A program made the translations under genes and the position numbers. Below, piece after piece: positions 23,351 through 32,700 of a DNA stretch of 37,161 bases (the first letter of the stretch is position 1; each line of letters opens with the position of its first letter). This DNA comes from Albibeggiatoa sp964388965 (lineage in GTDB: Bacteria; Pseudomonadota; Gammaproteobacteria; Beggiatoales; Beggiatoaceae), in contig CAYMCP010000029.1 in NCBI GenBank assembly GCA_964388965.1, positions 1 to 37,161 on the forward strand, in the 5' to 3' direction. Below the pieces are notes generated by a model. It had not been told where the DNA came from, ran no database searches, and saw nothing but the letters and a program-made list of their open reading frames with translations.

Positions 23351-23902
23351 ATGAATAAAATTTTACTTACACTGATTACCTTGTTACCAGCCACTGCTTT
23401 TGCACACACAGGTACTGAAATAACGGGTTTTACAGCGGGTATATTACACCCTCTTACAGGGCTTGATCATTTACTTGCAATGGTTGCAGTCGGTTTGTGG
23501 GCAAGCCAAATCGGTAAAAAAGCAATATGGATGTTACCTACTAGCTTTGTTACAGTAATGGTCTTAGGGGCGTTATTGCCTCTTTTCCAAATTAATTTAC
23601 CTTATGTAGAAGTGGGTATTTTATTATCCGTATTAGTTTTAGGTGGTTTAATTGCGGCAGCATTGCCAATGGTACTAAGCGTTGTAATTGTAGGATTTTT
23701 TGGCTTATTTCATGGTTATGCGCATGGGATAGAAGCCAGTACATTATCAGCCACTTATATCACTGGATTTGTACTTGCAACTGCAATATTACACATTACA
23801 GGTGTGATTGTAGGGATAAACTTGCACAAACTAAGTGAAAAAATGACTCGTTTTGCCGGTGGTTTAATTGCAATGACAGGCGCGTACCTGATTTTTGCGT
23901 AA
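23351..23902 (+). CDS. HupE/UreJ family nickel/cobalt transporter
   Basis: 183-residue membrane protein with a cleavable signal peptide (ending TAFAHTG) and about six hydrophobic segments. The family hallmark HPLTGLDHLLAMVAVGLWAS, with its His-x5-Asp-His metal site, is intact, as is the second histidine-rich motif FGLFHGYAHG. Members move Ni or Co ions across the inner membrane and are usually encoded with NiFe hydrogenase or urease genes; none is near here, so the metal supply role is inferred only from the family. AGGAGA lies before the ATG. Confidence 0.92.
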   Translation: MNKILLTLITLLPATAFAHTGTEITGFTAGILHPLTGLDHLLAMVAVGLWASQIGKKAIWMLPTSFVTVMVLGALLPLFQINLPYVEVGILLSVLVLGGLIAAALPMVLSVVIVGFFGLFHGYAHGIEASTLSATYITGFVLATAILHITGVIVGINLHKLSEKMTRFAGGLIAMTGAYLIFA

Positions 23903-23948
23903 AAATATACAACAAACGGACAGCTTACCATTAGTACTCGGTACTCGT

Positions 23949-23991
23949 CCCAACGGTCTCCGTTGGGATGCAGCCTAGACGCTCTGCGTCT
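23949..23991. repeat. Intergenic double-hairpin repeat (copy E, best preserved)
   Basis: First hairpin 23949-23967 (CCCAACGG, TCT, CCGTTGGG, eight perfect pairs); linker ATGCAGCCT; second hairpin 23977-23991 (AGACGC, TCT, GCGTCT, six perfect pairs). Two stems 3' of hupE could act in transcript ending, but the same unit occurs in other gaps. Confidence 0.75.
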
Positions 23992-24090
23992 CAAAACAAA
24001 AAAGGTATATCCGCTATATGGAATTTTTACTTGTCTAACTACTTATTTTTTATAAGGAATACAACTTTATTGCTAGTTGGTAATTGATAC

Positions 24091-24795
24091 ATGAAATATC
24101 TAAGCTTATTCATACTGATGTGTAGCGCGTTACCTGCATACGCCGAAAAAATTTTATTTATTCCCACTGCTTATATTGCCTCAAAAAATTTTGAATATTC
24201 TAACGATAATGGCGGAGTAAATGGTCGTATCGCATCTTTGGGTCTGCAATTTACTGGAATATATGACAAATTTTACTTTAGCTTATCAGGCGAAAAAAAT
24301 CCTGTCACCTCCGAAGAATCAACAAAAAATCTATTATTCAATAAAGTCAATGTTGACCGCACAGACTTATCCATCTCTTTTGGCTACGAAGTTAATCCAT
24401 CTATTCGCACCTTCGCGGGCTACAAATACGGTAAAACCACATTAACAGAATTGCCTTACGCGCCCTATCCCTACGCCAAAACCTTTTTAGAAAGTGGAGG
24501 CGTTTTTATTGGAGCAGGTGGTGGGTGGGAAGTAAAAAATTGGGGATTTATCTCGTTCAGCGCGGCTTACGCAACATTAGGTGCTACCTATGAAAGTCCA
24601 ATTATCGAACGAGTGGACGGCAATTCATCAGGAACAAGTTTAACTTTAGGTTGGAAAGCACCCATTACAACAAAGTTAGCCTATGAAATTGTATTAACCC
24701 GTCACGATTATTACTACGATGATTTTGCTCAGTATGAATCAAATATTTCAGAACAATTTTTATCTATTCGCTTAGGTTTATCCTACGTGTTTTGA
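24091..24795 (+). CDS. Outer-membrane beta-barrel protein
   Basis: 234 residues with a signal peptide (KYLSLFILMCSALPAYA). The mature sequence is a succession of amphipathic strands with many aromatic residues (LGLQFTGIYDKFYFSLSGE, LSISFGYEVNPSIRTFAGYK, FLSIRLGLSYVF). It ends in Tyr-Val-Phe, the terminal aromatic signature recognised by the BAM complex. The size suggests an 8-10 strand barrel of the OmpX/OmpW-like type. I cannot name the family more exactly or state a substrate. It follows hupE by 188 bp including repeat copy E and is probably a separate unit. Confidence 0.8.
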   Translation: MKYLSLFILMCSALPAYAEKILFIPTAYIASKNFEYSNDNGGVNGRIASLGLQFTGIYDKFYFSLSGEKNPVTSEESTKNLLFNKVNVDRTDLSISFGYEVNPSIRTFAGYKYGKTTLTELPYAPYPYAKTFLESGGVFIGAGGGWEVKNWGFISFSAAYATLGATYESPIIERVDGNSSGTSLTLGWKAPITTKLAYEIVLTRHDYYYDDFAQYESNISEQFLSIRLGLSYVF

Positions 24796-24805
24796 AGCAT
24801 CTATT

Positions 24806-25186
24806 TTACAAATTATCGTTACTTGCAAATATCAAAGCAGCCAGTACATTACGACCTTCAGCAACCAAAATATTATATGTTCTACATGCAGCCAGTCTAT
24901 CCATAACTTCCATACCTATGTGTGCTTCAATCAGGGCTGAGTATAGATGTGGCTGCGGAAACTGCTGCTTTAAACCTGTTCCCAAAATCACCAATTCCGG
25001 TTGCAATGCACGTAAACGCTTAAAATGCGCTACATTTAAATCATTAAAACTTTTGATATCCCAATTAGATAAATATTCAGGCATAACAATTAAACTGCTA
25101 TTATAAACTACGCCTCGAATCGTAACTTTATCATTATCATAACTTTGAATATTGTTTGATGTTGTTTTATCTAAATGTAATTTCAT
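24806..25186 (-). CDS. Mth938/NDUFAF3-like protein (DUF498)
   Basis: 126-residue soluble protein of the Mth938-like family (DUF498/DUF598), related to the mitochondrial complex I assembly factor NDUFAF3. Hallmarks are the central LQPELVILGTGLKQQFPQP and the later GMEVMDRLAACRTYNILVAE, where the Cys-containing loop precedes the conserved acidic EGRNVLAAL. The bacterial function is not well defined. It follows the OmpA/MotB-like gene by 22 bp on the same strand and likely shares its transcript. Its end is 10 bp from the convergent beta-barrel gene. Confidence 0.9.
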   Translation of the reverse strand: MKLHLDKTTSNNIQSYDNDKVTIRGVVYNSSLIVMPEYLSNWDIKSFNDLNVAHFKRLRALQPELVILGTGLKQQFPQPHLYSALIEAHIGMEVMDRLAACRTYNILVAEGRNVLAALIFASNDNL

Positions 25187-25208
25187 ATTAAAACTCTATT
25201 TCGGGTAT

Positions 25209-25997
25209 TTACCTAACGTTCGATTCAATATATTGCTGCGCATGTTGTACCAAAGTGATAGAAGGTGATGCCATAAGAAAACGCAAATCAATGCGACGAT
25301 TATGTTTTTTATTCTCACTAGTGGTGACAGGGCGACGCGCCTCGTAAGCACTCACGCTGATAAGAGCTTGACGTTGTGGATTTTGCAATCTGTCCAATGT
25401 CGGCGCGGAATCGACTAAAGAGCGATATGTATTTAATGCTCTGGCGACTGATAATGACCAATTATCTTCAAATTGCGCATTATGAATCGGTTGATCATCA
25501 GTATGTCCCTCAATAAAAATAGCTTCTAAACGGGCTTTTTTATCCGAATTTCCACATTCTACTGGCATTTCATCCATTGGTGAAACGGCGTAACAAGGTA
25601 AAATTTTTGCCAGTACAATCGCTAATTCTCTAATAATTCGCTGACCTTCAGGACGAAATGTTGCCTTGCCCGAATCAAATAGTAAAGCCTCTGGTAAACG
25701 TACTATGCCATTTTTTACATCTATTAAAACTCTAACGCCTTGTCCTTCAAGCTGTTTTTCGATTTCACCGAGCATCATTTGTTGTACCAGATTATTATCA
25801 GAGATGCGGTCTACTATGCGCTCCAAATAATATTTTTTGAGTTGAGATTGTTCAGCTTGACTATTCGATTCAGATTCAGCCTCGCGTAAATTCAGCGCAA
25901 ATGCCATCAAAATAATGATAAAAATGAATAATAAACCTACCATTAAATCGCTAAGCGAGGCAAGATAACTCTCTTCTGATGCTGATATTTCTTGCAT
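25209..25997 (-). CDS. OmpA/MotB-type protein with single N-terminal membrane segment
   Basis: 262 residues. One N-terminal membrane helix carries an Asp at its start (SYLASLSDLMVGLLFIFIII), the arrangement of MotB, PomB and ZorB ion-channel partners. A short coiled stretch and a periplasmic OmpA-like peptidoglycan-binding domain follow, with LLFDSGKATFRPEGQRI, IEGHTDDQPIHNAQFEDNW, LSVARALNTYRSL and the terminal ENKKHNRRIDLRF. No MotA-type gene is adjacent; the ExbB-like gene at 11022-11696 is 14 kb away. Zorya defence partners zorC/zorD are absent, so a defence role is not supported here. Confidence 0.85.
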   Translation of the reverse strand: MQEISASEESYLASLSDLMVGLLFIFIIILMAFALNLREAESESNSQAEQSQLKKYYLERIVDRISDNNLVQQMMLGEIEKQLEGQGVRVLIDVKNGIVRLPEALLFDSGKATFRPEGQRIIRELAIVLAKILPCYAVSPMDEMPVECGNSDKKARLEAIFIEGHTDDQPIHNAQFEDNWSLSVARALNTYRSLVDSAPTLDRLQNPQRQALISVSAYEARRPVTTSENKKHNRRIDLRFLMASPSITLVQHAQQYIESNVR

Positions 25998-26091
25998 ATT
26001 GTGTTACTTGAATTTGAAAACATCGTTTCATTCTAGTGTAAGAACGCAGCAATATCAACAAAAAATATTTTTAATAACAAAAGAATATAAG

Positions 26092-26370
26092 ATGTTTTTA
26101 ACAAATTACTTTAAGTTGTGTCATAATTTATTATCACTCGAAAGAGGATGTTATTGGTTTTCAAGCCCGCCAAGTGACTTGCCGAATGACAACTGGAAAC
26201 GACAGAACATCGTGCAATACAAAGTCAATGAATGTCCGTATTGCCATCAAATAACACAAGCAAAATTTTCAATTGGAGTTGATCATTATGTGCAATACGG
26301 TAATCGTGTCAAAATGTTTGGCAACCATCACTGGCATGGGACGCTGAATAGTTACCGTTTTTCTACATAG
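26092..26370 (+). CDS. Small hypothetical protein with CxxC motif
   Basis: 92 residues from the ATG at 26092, chosen because the upstream extension to 25999 runs into the leader of the divergent gene. The ribosome site is weak (AAAAGAA). It has a CPYCHQ motif at about residue 53 and a His/Trp-rich tail (MFGNHHWHGT), which could bind metal; a single CxxC pair with several histidines is compatible with one zinc. Its end overlaps the convergent prlC by 8 bp. No family is recognised, and its reality is supported mainly by the non-random composition. Confidence 0.45.
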   Translation: MFLTNYFKLCHNLLSLERGCYWFSSPPSDLPNDNWKRQNIVQYKVNECPYCHQITQAKFSIGVDHYVQYGNRVKMFGNHHWHGTLNSYRFST

Positions 26371-28381
26371 CGGTTGCCAATTTACTTAATAACGCATCTA
26401 TTTTAGGTTCACGACCGCGAAACGCTATAAATAAATCCATCGCACTTTGCGAGCCGCCTTTTTCCAAAATATTGTGCATAAATGCTAACCCTGTCTCACG
26501 ATTAAAAATACCATTTTGCTTAAATAAACTAAACGCATCTGCTGCCAATACTTCAGCCCATTTATAACTGTAATAACCTGCTGCATAACCACCTGCAAAA
26601 ATATGCAAAAATGAATGTTGAAAACGATTAAATTCTGCCAAAGGTAATACTGAAACTTGTTCGCGCACATTGTCCAATAAAGCTTGAATATCTGTATCTG
26701 ATTGATATTGTTTGTGTAATTGGAGATCAAATAAAGCAAATTCCAGTTGACGTAACATTAATAAACCCGATTGAAAATTTTTCATGGTGTATAATTTGTC
26801 AAACAAACTTTCTGGCAATATTTCACCTGTTTCAAAATGTTTAGCAAACAAGTCTAATGCAGGTTTTTCCCAACACCAATTTTCCATTAATTGGCTAGGT
26901 AATTCCACCGCATCCCATTCCACACCATTAATGCCAGATACCGGCATATAATCGACTTGCGTTAATAGGTGATGTAAACCGTGTCCAAATTCATGAAACA
27001 AGGTTATCAATTCAGTGTGGGTCAGCAAACTTGGTTTTCCATCCACAGGTGGAGTAAAATTACACACCAAATAAGCGACGGGATGTTGTATTATGCCATT
27101 GATTTTTTTGCGAATGACACATTGATCCATCCATGCACCACCACGTTTTTTCTGTCGTGCATAAGGGTCTAAATAGAATTGTCCACGTAAATCACCATTT
27201 TCGTCGTGAATTTGGTAAAAAGTAACATCTTGATGCCAAACATCTACATCATTTTTAGCTGTAATTATAATCCCATATAAACGCTGAACAATATCAAACA
27301 TACCTTGTATCACTTGCGGCAATGGAAAATAAGGTCTTAATTCTTCTTGTGAAATTTGATAATGCTGTTGCTTGAGTTTTTCTGAGTAATACCATAAATC
27401 TGCTTGGGTAAAATCTGTTAAACCGTCGTATTGTTGAGCAAAAGTTTTTACTTGTGCCAATTCTTTTAGAGCGAATGGTTTGGATTTTTCCGCTAAATTA
27501 TTTAGGAATTCTAATACTTTATCAGTAGATTCTGCCATTTTTTCGTATAGGGATAATTCAGCATAATTGTCAAAACCAATCAATTTAGCGTATTCTTGTC
27601 GTAAATCCATTATTTCCTGCATAATACTAGAATTATCCCATTGATCAAATTCTGAGGCACGAGTAACAAATGCTTTGTACACTTCCAAGCGTAATGCGCG
27701 ATTATCAGCGTAAGTCATAATAGGCAAATAACTAGGCATATCCAAAGTAATTAACCAACCGTCCAGTTGTGCTTGCTGCGCGTTTTGTTTTAACAAGCCT
27801 TTCACAGAGTCGGGTAAACCCGCTAATTCAGACTGTTCGGTAATATGTTTTTTCCAGCCATCTGTTGCATCTAGTACATTTTGACTAAATTTGGAGCTAA
27901 GTTGTGATGATTGGTGCGTGATTTGTTTACAACGTGCTTTTTGTTCTGCTGGTAAATCTACGCCAGAAAGGTGAAAAGAACGCAGTGCATCATTAATTAT
28001 TTTTTGCTGTGCATTATCTAATTGCGCAAATTCCACACTATTTTTAATAGCTTTATAAGCTCTATTTAAGGTTTCGTTTTGCCCTAATTCGCTATTATAT
28101 TCAGTTAATAGTAGCAAACTTTTATCGTATACTTCGCGTAACGCATCATTATCTCGCACACTGTGCAAATGGCTAATTGGTGACCATAGACGATTTAAAC
28201 GATCAGCAATTTCAGACATGGGTAACACCAAATTATCCCAACTATAGCTAGATTGTGCTAAAAGTGTTTCAATTTGAGTGCGGTTTTCAGCTAATACCGT
28301 CTCCAATGCTGGTAAGATATGTTCGGGTTTGATTTGGGAAAAAGCGGGTAAATCGGTTTTAATGAGTAATGGATTGTCCAT
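26363..28381 (-). CDS. prlC: Oligopeptidase A
   Basis: M3-family cytosolic zinc peptidase that degrades short peptides, including cleaved signal peptides. From the ATG at 28381 (MDNPLLIKTDLPAF), preceded by AAAAGGAATA, it has 672 residues, near the 680 of E. coli. The zinc motif LITLFHEFGHGLHHLL (HEFGH) and the upstream DQCVIRKK region are intact, and the C-terminal FHHIFAGGYAAGYYSYKWAE-like FLHIFAGGYAAGYYSYKWAE is present. A GTG at 28396 would overlap the preceding gene and is less likely. It follows the DUF2304 gene with a one-base gap and is surely co-transcribed with it. Confidence 0.96.
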   Translation of the reverse strand: MDNPLLIKTDLPAFSQIKPEHILPALETVLAENRTQIETLLAQSSYSWDNLVLPMSEIADRLNRLWSPISHLHSVRDNDALREVYDKSLLLLTEYNSELGQNETLNRAYKAIKNSVEFAQLDNAQQKIINDALRSFHLSGVDLPAEQKARCKQITHQSSQLSSKFSQNVLDATDGWKKHITEQSELAGLPDSVKGLLKQNAQQAQLDGWLITLDMPSYLPIMTYADNRALRLEVYKAFVTRASEFDQWDNSSIMQEIMDLRQEYAKLIGFDNYAELSLYEKMAESTDKVLEFLNNLAEKSKPFALKELAQVKTFAQQYDGLTDFTQADLWYYSEKLKQQHYQISQEELRPYFPLPQVIQGMFDIVQRLYGIIITAKNDVDVWHQDVTFYQIHDENGDLRGQFYLDPYARQKKRGGAWMDQCVIRKKINGIIQHPVAYLVCNFTPPVDGKPSLLTHTELITLFHEFGHGLHHLLTQVDYMPVSGINGVEWDAVELPSQLMENWCWEKPALDLFAKHFETGEILPESLFDKLYTMKNFQSGLLMLRQLEFALFDLQLHKQYQSDTDIQALLDNVREQVSVLPLAEFNRFQHSFLHIFAGGYAAGYYSYKWAEVLAADAFSLFKQNGIFNRETGLAFMHNILEKGGSQSAMDLFIAFRGREPKIDALLSKLATAM

Positions 28382-28382
28382 A

Positions 28383-28763
28383 TTATTCCTTTTCACGCTG
28401 TAATTTTTCTATTTGTGCAGCGTTATGACGATTTTCTTCTTCGATTAAGGCTAAACGTTGTGTTAATCGACGTTGGCGGCGTTCTAGTTCTGATTGATGA
28501 ATATCAATACCTAGCACTTTGATCAGTAACATACCAATACCTAGTATAAATACCAGAGTAGGCGGATAGTTAATCCCTAAAAATCCAGCAAACCAATCAA
28601 TTAATTGGGGAAACATACCTAGAAATAAGATAATAAAAGCAATCCATAACCACCATAAAGCATGGCGGGTGTGCAGATGATCACGTCGAATTAGATATAA
28701 AATAATGCCAGCAATGCTAAGTCCTAACAATGCGGAGGTAATGTGATAGCTCAAAGTGTACAT
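28383..28763 (-). CDS. DUF2304 family membrane protein
   Basis: 126 residues: three hydrophobic segments (ITSALLGLSIAGIILYLIRR, ALWWLWIAFIILFLGMFPQL, TLVFILGIGMLLIKVLGI) and a C-terminal coiled coil (LERRQRRLTQRLALIEEENR). The HALWWLWIAFIILF-PQLIDWFAGFLGI pattern is typical of DUF2304, often found near cell-surface polysaccharide genes, though here it precedes prlC. Function unknown. Its stop is one base from the prlC start codon. Confidence 0.85.
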   Translation of the reverse strand: MYTLSYHITSALLGLSIAGIILYLIRRDHLHTRHALWWLWIAFIILFLGMFPQLIDWFAGFLGINYPPTLVFILGIGMLLIKVLGIDIHQSELERRQRRLTQRLALIEEENRHNAAQIEKLQREKE

Positions 28764-28882
28764 GAAGGTTCGGGCAGTTTTAAAAAATTAAGCCATGATA
28801 AACAGTAAATGGATAACAGTAAACTCAAGTTCTCTGATATTCCGTACCTTGATTGACATAATTTATGTGTTTTAAGTAATTT

Positions 28883-29641
28883 TTAAGTTTCTTTGAGTGA
28901 TGCGTAAAATCCAATACGATTTAAATCTTGTTTACTGAGTTGGTAGACTTTCATTAAATTTTCTGGCACAAGCACTTGTTCTGGATGACCTTGCGCAATT
29001 AATTTTCCTTGATGTAATAATAAAATTTGTTGACAAAAGTGTGTGGCTAATGTGAAATCGTGTAACACGGCGATCACTAAACAACCTTGATCTGCATATT
29101 GTCTTAATAATTCCATCATGCGCAATTGGTGGTAAGGGTCGAGTGATGATGTAGGCTCGTCTGCTAATAAAATTGGGGCTTGAACTGCCATTGCTCTGGC
29201 TAATAATACGCGCGCTTGTTCACCTCCTGATAATTCTGTAATGGCTCGTTTGGCAAATTCTAATGTTGCTGTTTGTTGCATAATGTCTAATATAACATCT
29301 TGATCTTTATCAGATAAAACTTGCCAATGTGATAAGTGTGCTAAACGTCCTAAACTTACAATCTGTTGCGCAGATAATGCCCAATAAATTCGTTGGTTTT
29401 GAGCTAAATAGGCAACTTGTTTTGCGTAATCAGTCCGATTGAGTTTACTCATTAGAATTTGGTTAAATTCAATTTCGCCACTATAATTTATTAATCCTGC
29501 AATCGCTCGTAATAATGTGGTTTTACCCGCTCCATTGGTACCTAATAAGCCAATAAATTGTCCACATTCTAATTTAAAATTAATATCTCGTAACAATTGT
29601 TTTTGTTTAATCGAAATGCAAAGATTGCGTAAAATCAACAT
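28883..29641 (-). CDS. ABC transporter ATP-binding protein, FecE/BtuD-like
   Basis: 252-residue ATPase of the importer class for iron-siderophore, haem or cobalamin. Walker A LGTNGAGKTTLLRAIAG (about residue 33), Q-loop YLAQNQ, signature ELSGGEQARVLLARAMA, Walker B PILLADEPTSSLD and the switch histidine in VLHDFTLA are all present. No permease or binding-protein gene is adjacent: upstream lies the fibro-slime gene and downstream the DUF2304 gene. The substrate cannot be fixed; the SGGEQARVLLARA region and VPENLMKVY tail fit the BtuD/FecE/HmuV group. It may be an orphan whose partners lie elsewhere. Confidence 0.88.
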   Translation of the reverse strand: MLILRNLCISIKQKQLLRDINFKLECGQFIGLLGTNGAGKTTLLRAIAGLINYSGEIEFNQILMSKLNRTDYAKQVAYLAQNQRIYWALSAQQIVSLGRLAHLSHWQVLSDKDQDVILDIMQQTATLEFAKRAITELSGGEQARVLLARAMAVQAPILLADEPTSSLDPYHQLRMMELLRQYADQGCLVIAVLHDFTLATHFCQQILLLHQGKLIAQGHPEQVLVPENLMKVYQLSKQDLNRIGFYASLKET

Positions 29642-29663
29642 GATTTATAATTTATAATCCACG

Positions 29664-29702
29664 AAAAAAAAAGCACACCTAATAAAATGTTAAGCGTGCT
29701 TT
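29664..29702 (-). terminator. Strong terminator of the fibro-slime gene
   Basis: On the minus strand AAAGCACGC pairs with GTGTGCTTT (29670-29702, one wobble pair), followed by a T-run (A-run 29664-29672 on the plus strand). It sits 27-65 bases past the stop at 29729. Confidence 0.85.
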
Positions 29703-29728
29703 TCTATATCAAAGTTTAAATAAGATGC

Positions 29729-32700
29729 TTATTCGTCAGATTCTGCGAAATCTTCATAATCATCAGCATTACCAATGATTTGATACGCAAATGTCTGCTG
29801 TTCACCATCTGGCATGACCAATACAGCTAACTCATCGTCATCACCTGCTGGCATAATCGTTGGCACAGTCACGGAAACATCTACATTAACAGCAACGTCG
29901 AAAGTAGGTACAACGCGACCTAGCTGATTACCATAAACCATGTAAATTTTACCATCAGAGTGCATGAAATATTTGCCATAACGTGTTGCGTCAATGAGAC
30001 CTTCACGCGCTGAAATTAATAAATCTAAATCAGCAATCGCTGGGCGAATGGTTTGTTTAAAACCGTCTTCGTAAACAATTTCTGCTTTCTCATCAATACC
30101 ACGACTACCTGTAATCGTAACACCTACCGCTGCACCTGCTTCCGCCACTTCTAACGCAGAATCAAATACACCAAAGATGGTGCGTCCCAATTTAGGTACT
30201 TGTAAGCGAGTAATGCCACGTTTATTTACTTTCATTGAACCGCCTTTAATTACTTTCATGACGTGTTCAGGATTGCGTGGAGCAGGTAATAAGCGTGTTT
30301 TCAAACCAGTCGAGGTGACTAAAATAACACGACCACCTTTGTCTATCGTAATACCTTCTGGCGTACCTTGTTCAACAGTTTCAAAACCATCTTCATCTGG
30401 AATAAAGTTAAATTTTACATCAGCAAGTTCGCCTGCACCTGCAACTTCAAAAATACCGTTGCTCTGCGAAGATGTAAATTGACTAAAATTCATATTCACA
30501 AATGTCTTGTTGACTTGCTCAATGACTGTTTGATCCAACCCCATGATATTCGGCGATGAATTGAAGTCTGGAATTTCTGGCAATTCTACCGATTCAGGTA
30601 CAGTCAACAGTGGTTTTTTGATTGGAGGTAAGCGTAATTTACCTGCTGGCAATTGAAAACGTCCTGTTTCTGGATGAATCGAAATATTAAAGCTAATCAA
30701 AATGGGTTGCGGTAATGCCGCTGGTTGTGTCTTAGTGTTCAACAAAATCCAAGTGACATCTTGTTGTGGAATACGTGGTAATTTACTTTCTTCCAACGTT
30801 TGCAGAATTTCAACCCCTTTTTCTTCAACAACTTCAGTAGCTAAGCCGCCGATGTTTTCTGGTGTAAAGCCTGCCAATTCCTCTTTATCGATGTTTTCGA
30901 TCTGTTCAACGCTAAAGCCGCTAACTGTTTCACGTTTAAAATACTCAATATGTTGATACTTAAAGCCTTTTGCTGCTTTTGGTTTAACATATTTAATTTG
31001 TGCTTTTTGGAAACCGCGTGCCGCTTGTGGTTTAACTTTTTCGATGTGTCTGTCAGTCAATCCTTCACATGCTTTCGGTGGAATGTAAGCAATTTGCTGT
31101 TCATCAAAACCTGCTATTGCGTCTACAGGCATTTGCGCAATTTTTTCAGCAGTAAGTTTAACGATAATGTTTAACGAAAATTTAGCGACTAATTCTACAG
31201 TCAAGTTAGCAAAATCAATTTCTTCAATGCTAGGTTGTTCGGTAGAATCGCAATCGTCACCTTCTTTGCAAGGCAGTGGAGGTTCGCAATTTTCGTCACC
31301 TTCTTCACATGCAGGTTTATCGCAATCATCGCCTTCTTCGCAAGGCGGTGGTACTTCACAATTTTCGTCACCTTCTTCACATGCCGGTTTATCGCAATCA
31401 TCACCTTCTTCACAAGGCGGTGGTGCTTCACAATTTTCATCACCTTCTTCACATGCCGGTTTATCGCAATCATCACCTTCTTCACAAGGCGGTGGTTCGC
31501 AATTTTCATCACCTTCTTCACATGCCGGTTTATCCATCATCAAACTTTGAAGAGGAATATTTGTGCTAACAGATAAATGCGCATCAGATGTACGGCGTTC
31601 TGCGTAGAAAAAGCTCAACTTGTATTCTTGACCTGATACTAAACCTAACTCATCAAATTCAATAGTTTCCTCCGCAAAGGCATGAACACCACCCAAATCA
31701 ATGATTAATTTACCGTCAAGAAATACCCACAAATCATCATCTGAACCAACTGTTAAAGATTGTCCAGACTCACTTGTAAATTTAGCATGGGTTTCGTAGG
31801 TGAAATGATAGTTATGCGCACGTCCTTCGTTGCCTAATAATTTATCGTCAATCGGGAAAAATTCATTTAACGATACACTATAAGCACGGCTTTCAGCTTC
31901 ATATTCCAATTCTAACGCATAGGGCATACTTTTTTCTGAAATATACCATTCTTCTAATGATGTGATATTACAAGCATTGTCTGCAACCGAAACGGGTAAC
32001 ATAAATTCAGCATCTAATTCAGTTTTTACACAACCTTCTTGTACACCAGTCGTTGAAACTTCAACATCTGTATGATCTGCTGGTAAATCGCGTACAAAAC
32101 CAAATAATTTTAGTGGTTTAGGCATATCAATAATAATGTCGCCATTATCATCACCAGTCACAGGATTACCATCTTCATCTACTACGTCAGGTTTAGTGGT
32201 AGTAGGATTTCCCGGCTCATCAACCGTGTCTAATTTACATTCACCTTCATATAGTAACTTTGCTTTTTCCGCTTCTAAGTTGCACATATTGCCATAGGTT
32301 TTAGGTGCACCGTTTTGGCTTTCGCCGCATACGGGCATATATTCCAAAGTACAAGCAACAGGAGCTTCGCATTTACCTAATGTGGCACCTTGATTTAAAA
32401 GTGCTGGCACTGCACTTTCTGAAACGGTAATTTCCTTGCCCATTTGACAAATGGTGACTTTGTCATTTTTTCCATTGTCATCATCGCCAGCAGCAGCATC
32501 ACTAGCATCATCGGAGTCAAATGTTAAAACTTTTACTGTTTCTTCTGACATATACTTAATTTGCTCAGTCGAAAATGCTTTGCGAGACTCTTCTGGTAAG
32601 GCTTTAGCTTGATCCGGTGATAAAACTTCGAGTGATTGAGGCGGTAGAGCGCGAACCTGCTCAGGTTTAAAACCTTGCATCGCTTTGATGGGTAGGTCGG

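Noticed and set aside
23211..23991. Hairpin repeats considered as CRISPR or riboswitch
   Set aside because: Copies are not regularly spaced and no conserved riboswitch core is visible; they lie at both 5' and 3' ends of genes.
25209..25997. Zorya defence system
   Set aside because: Only a ZorB-like architecture is present; zorA of usual size, zorC and zorD are absent, and neighbours are housekeeping genes.
31167..31576. Several open frames on the plus strand and in other frames across the 72-bp repeat
   Set aside because: They exist because the repeat has no stops in several frames; the minus-strand frame is part of a long protein with signal peptide and known domains.
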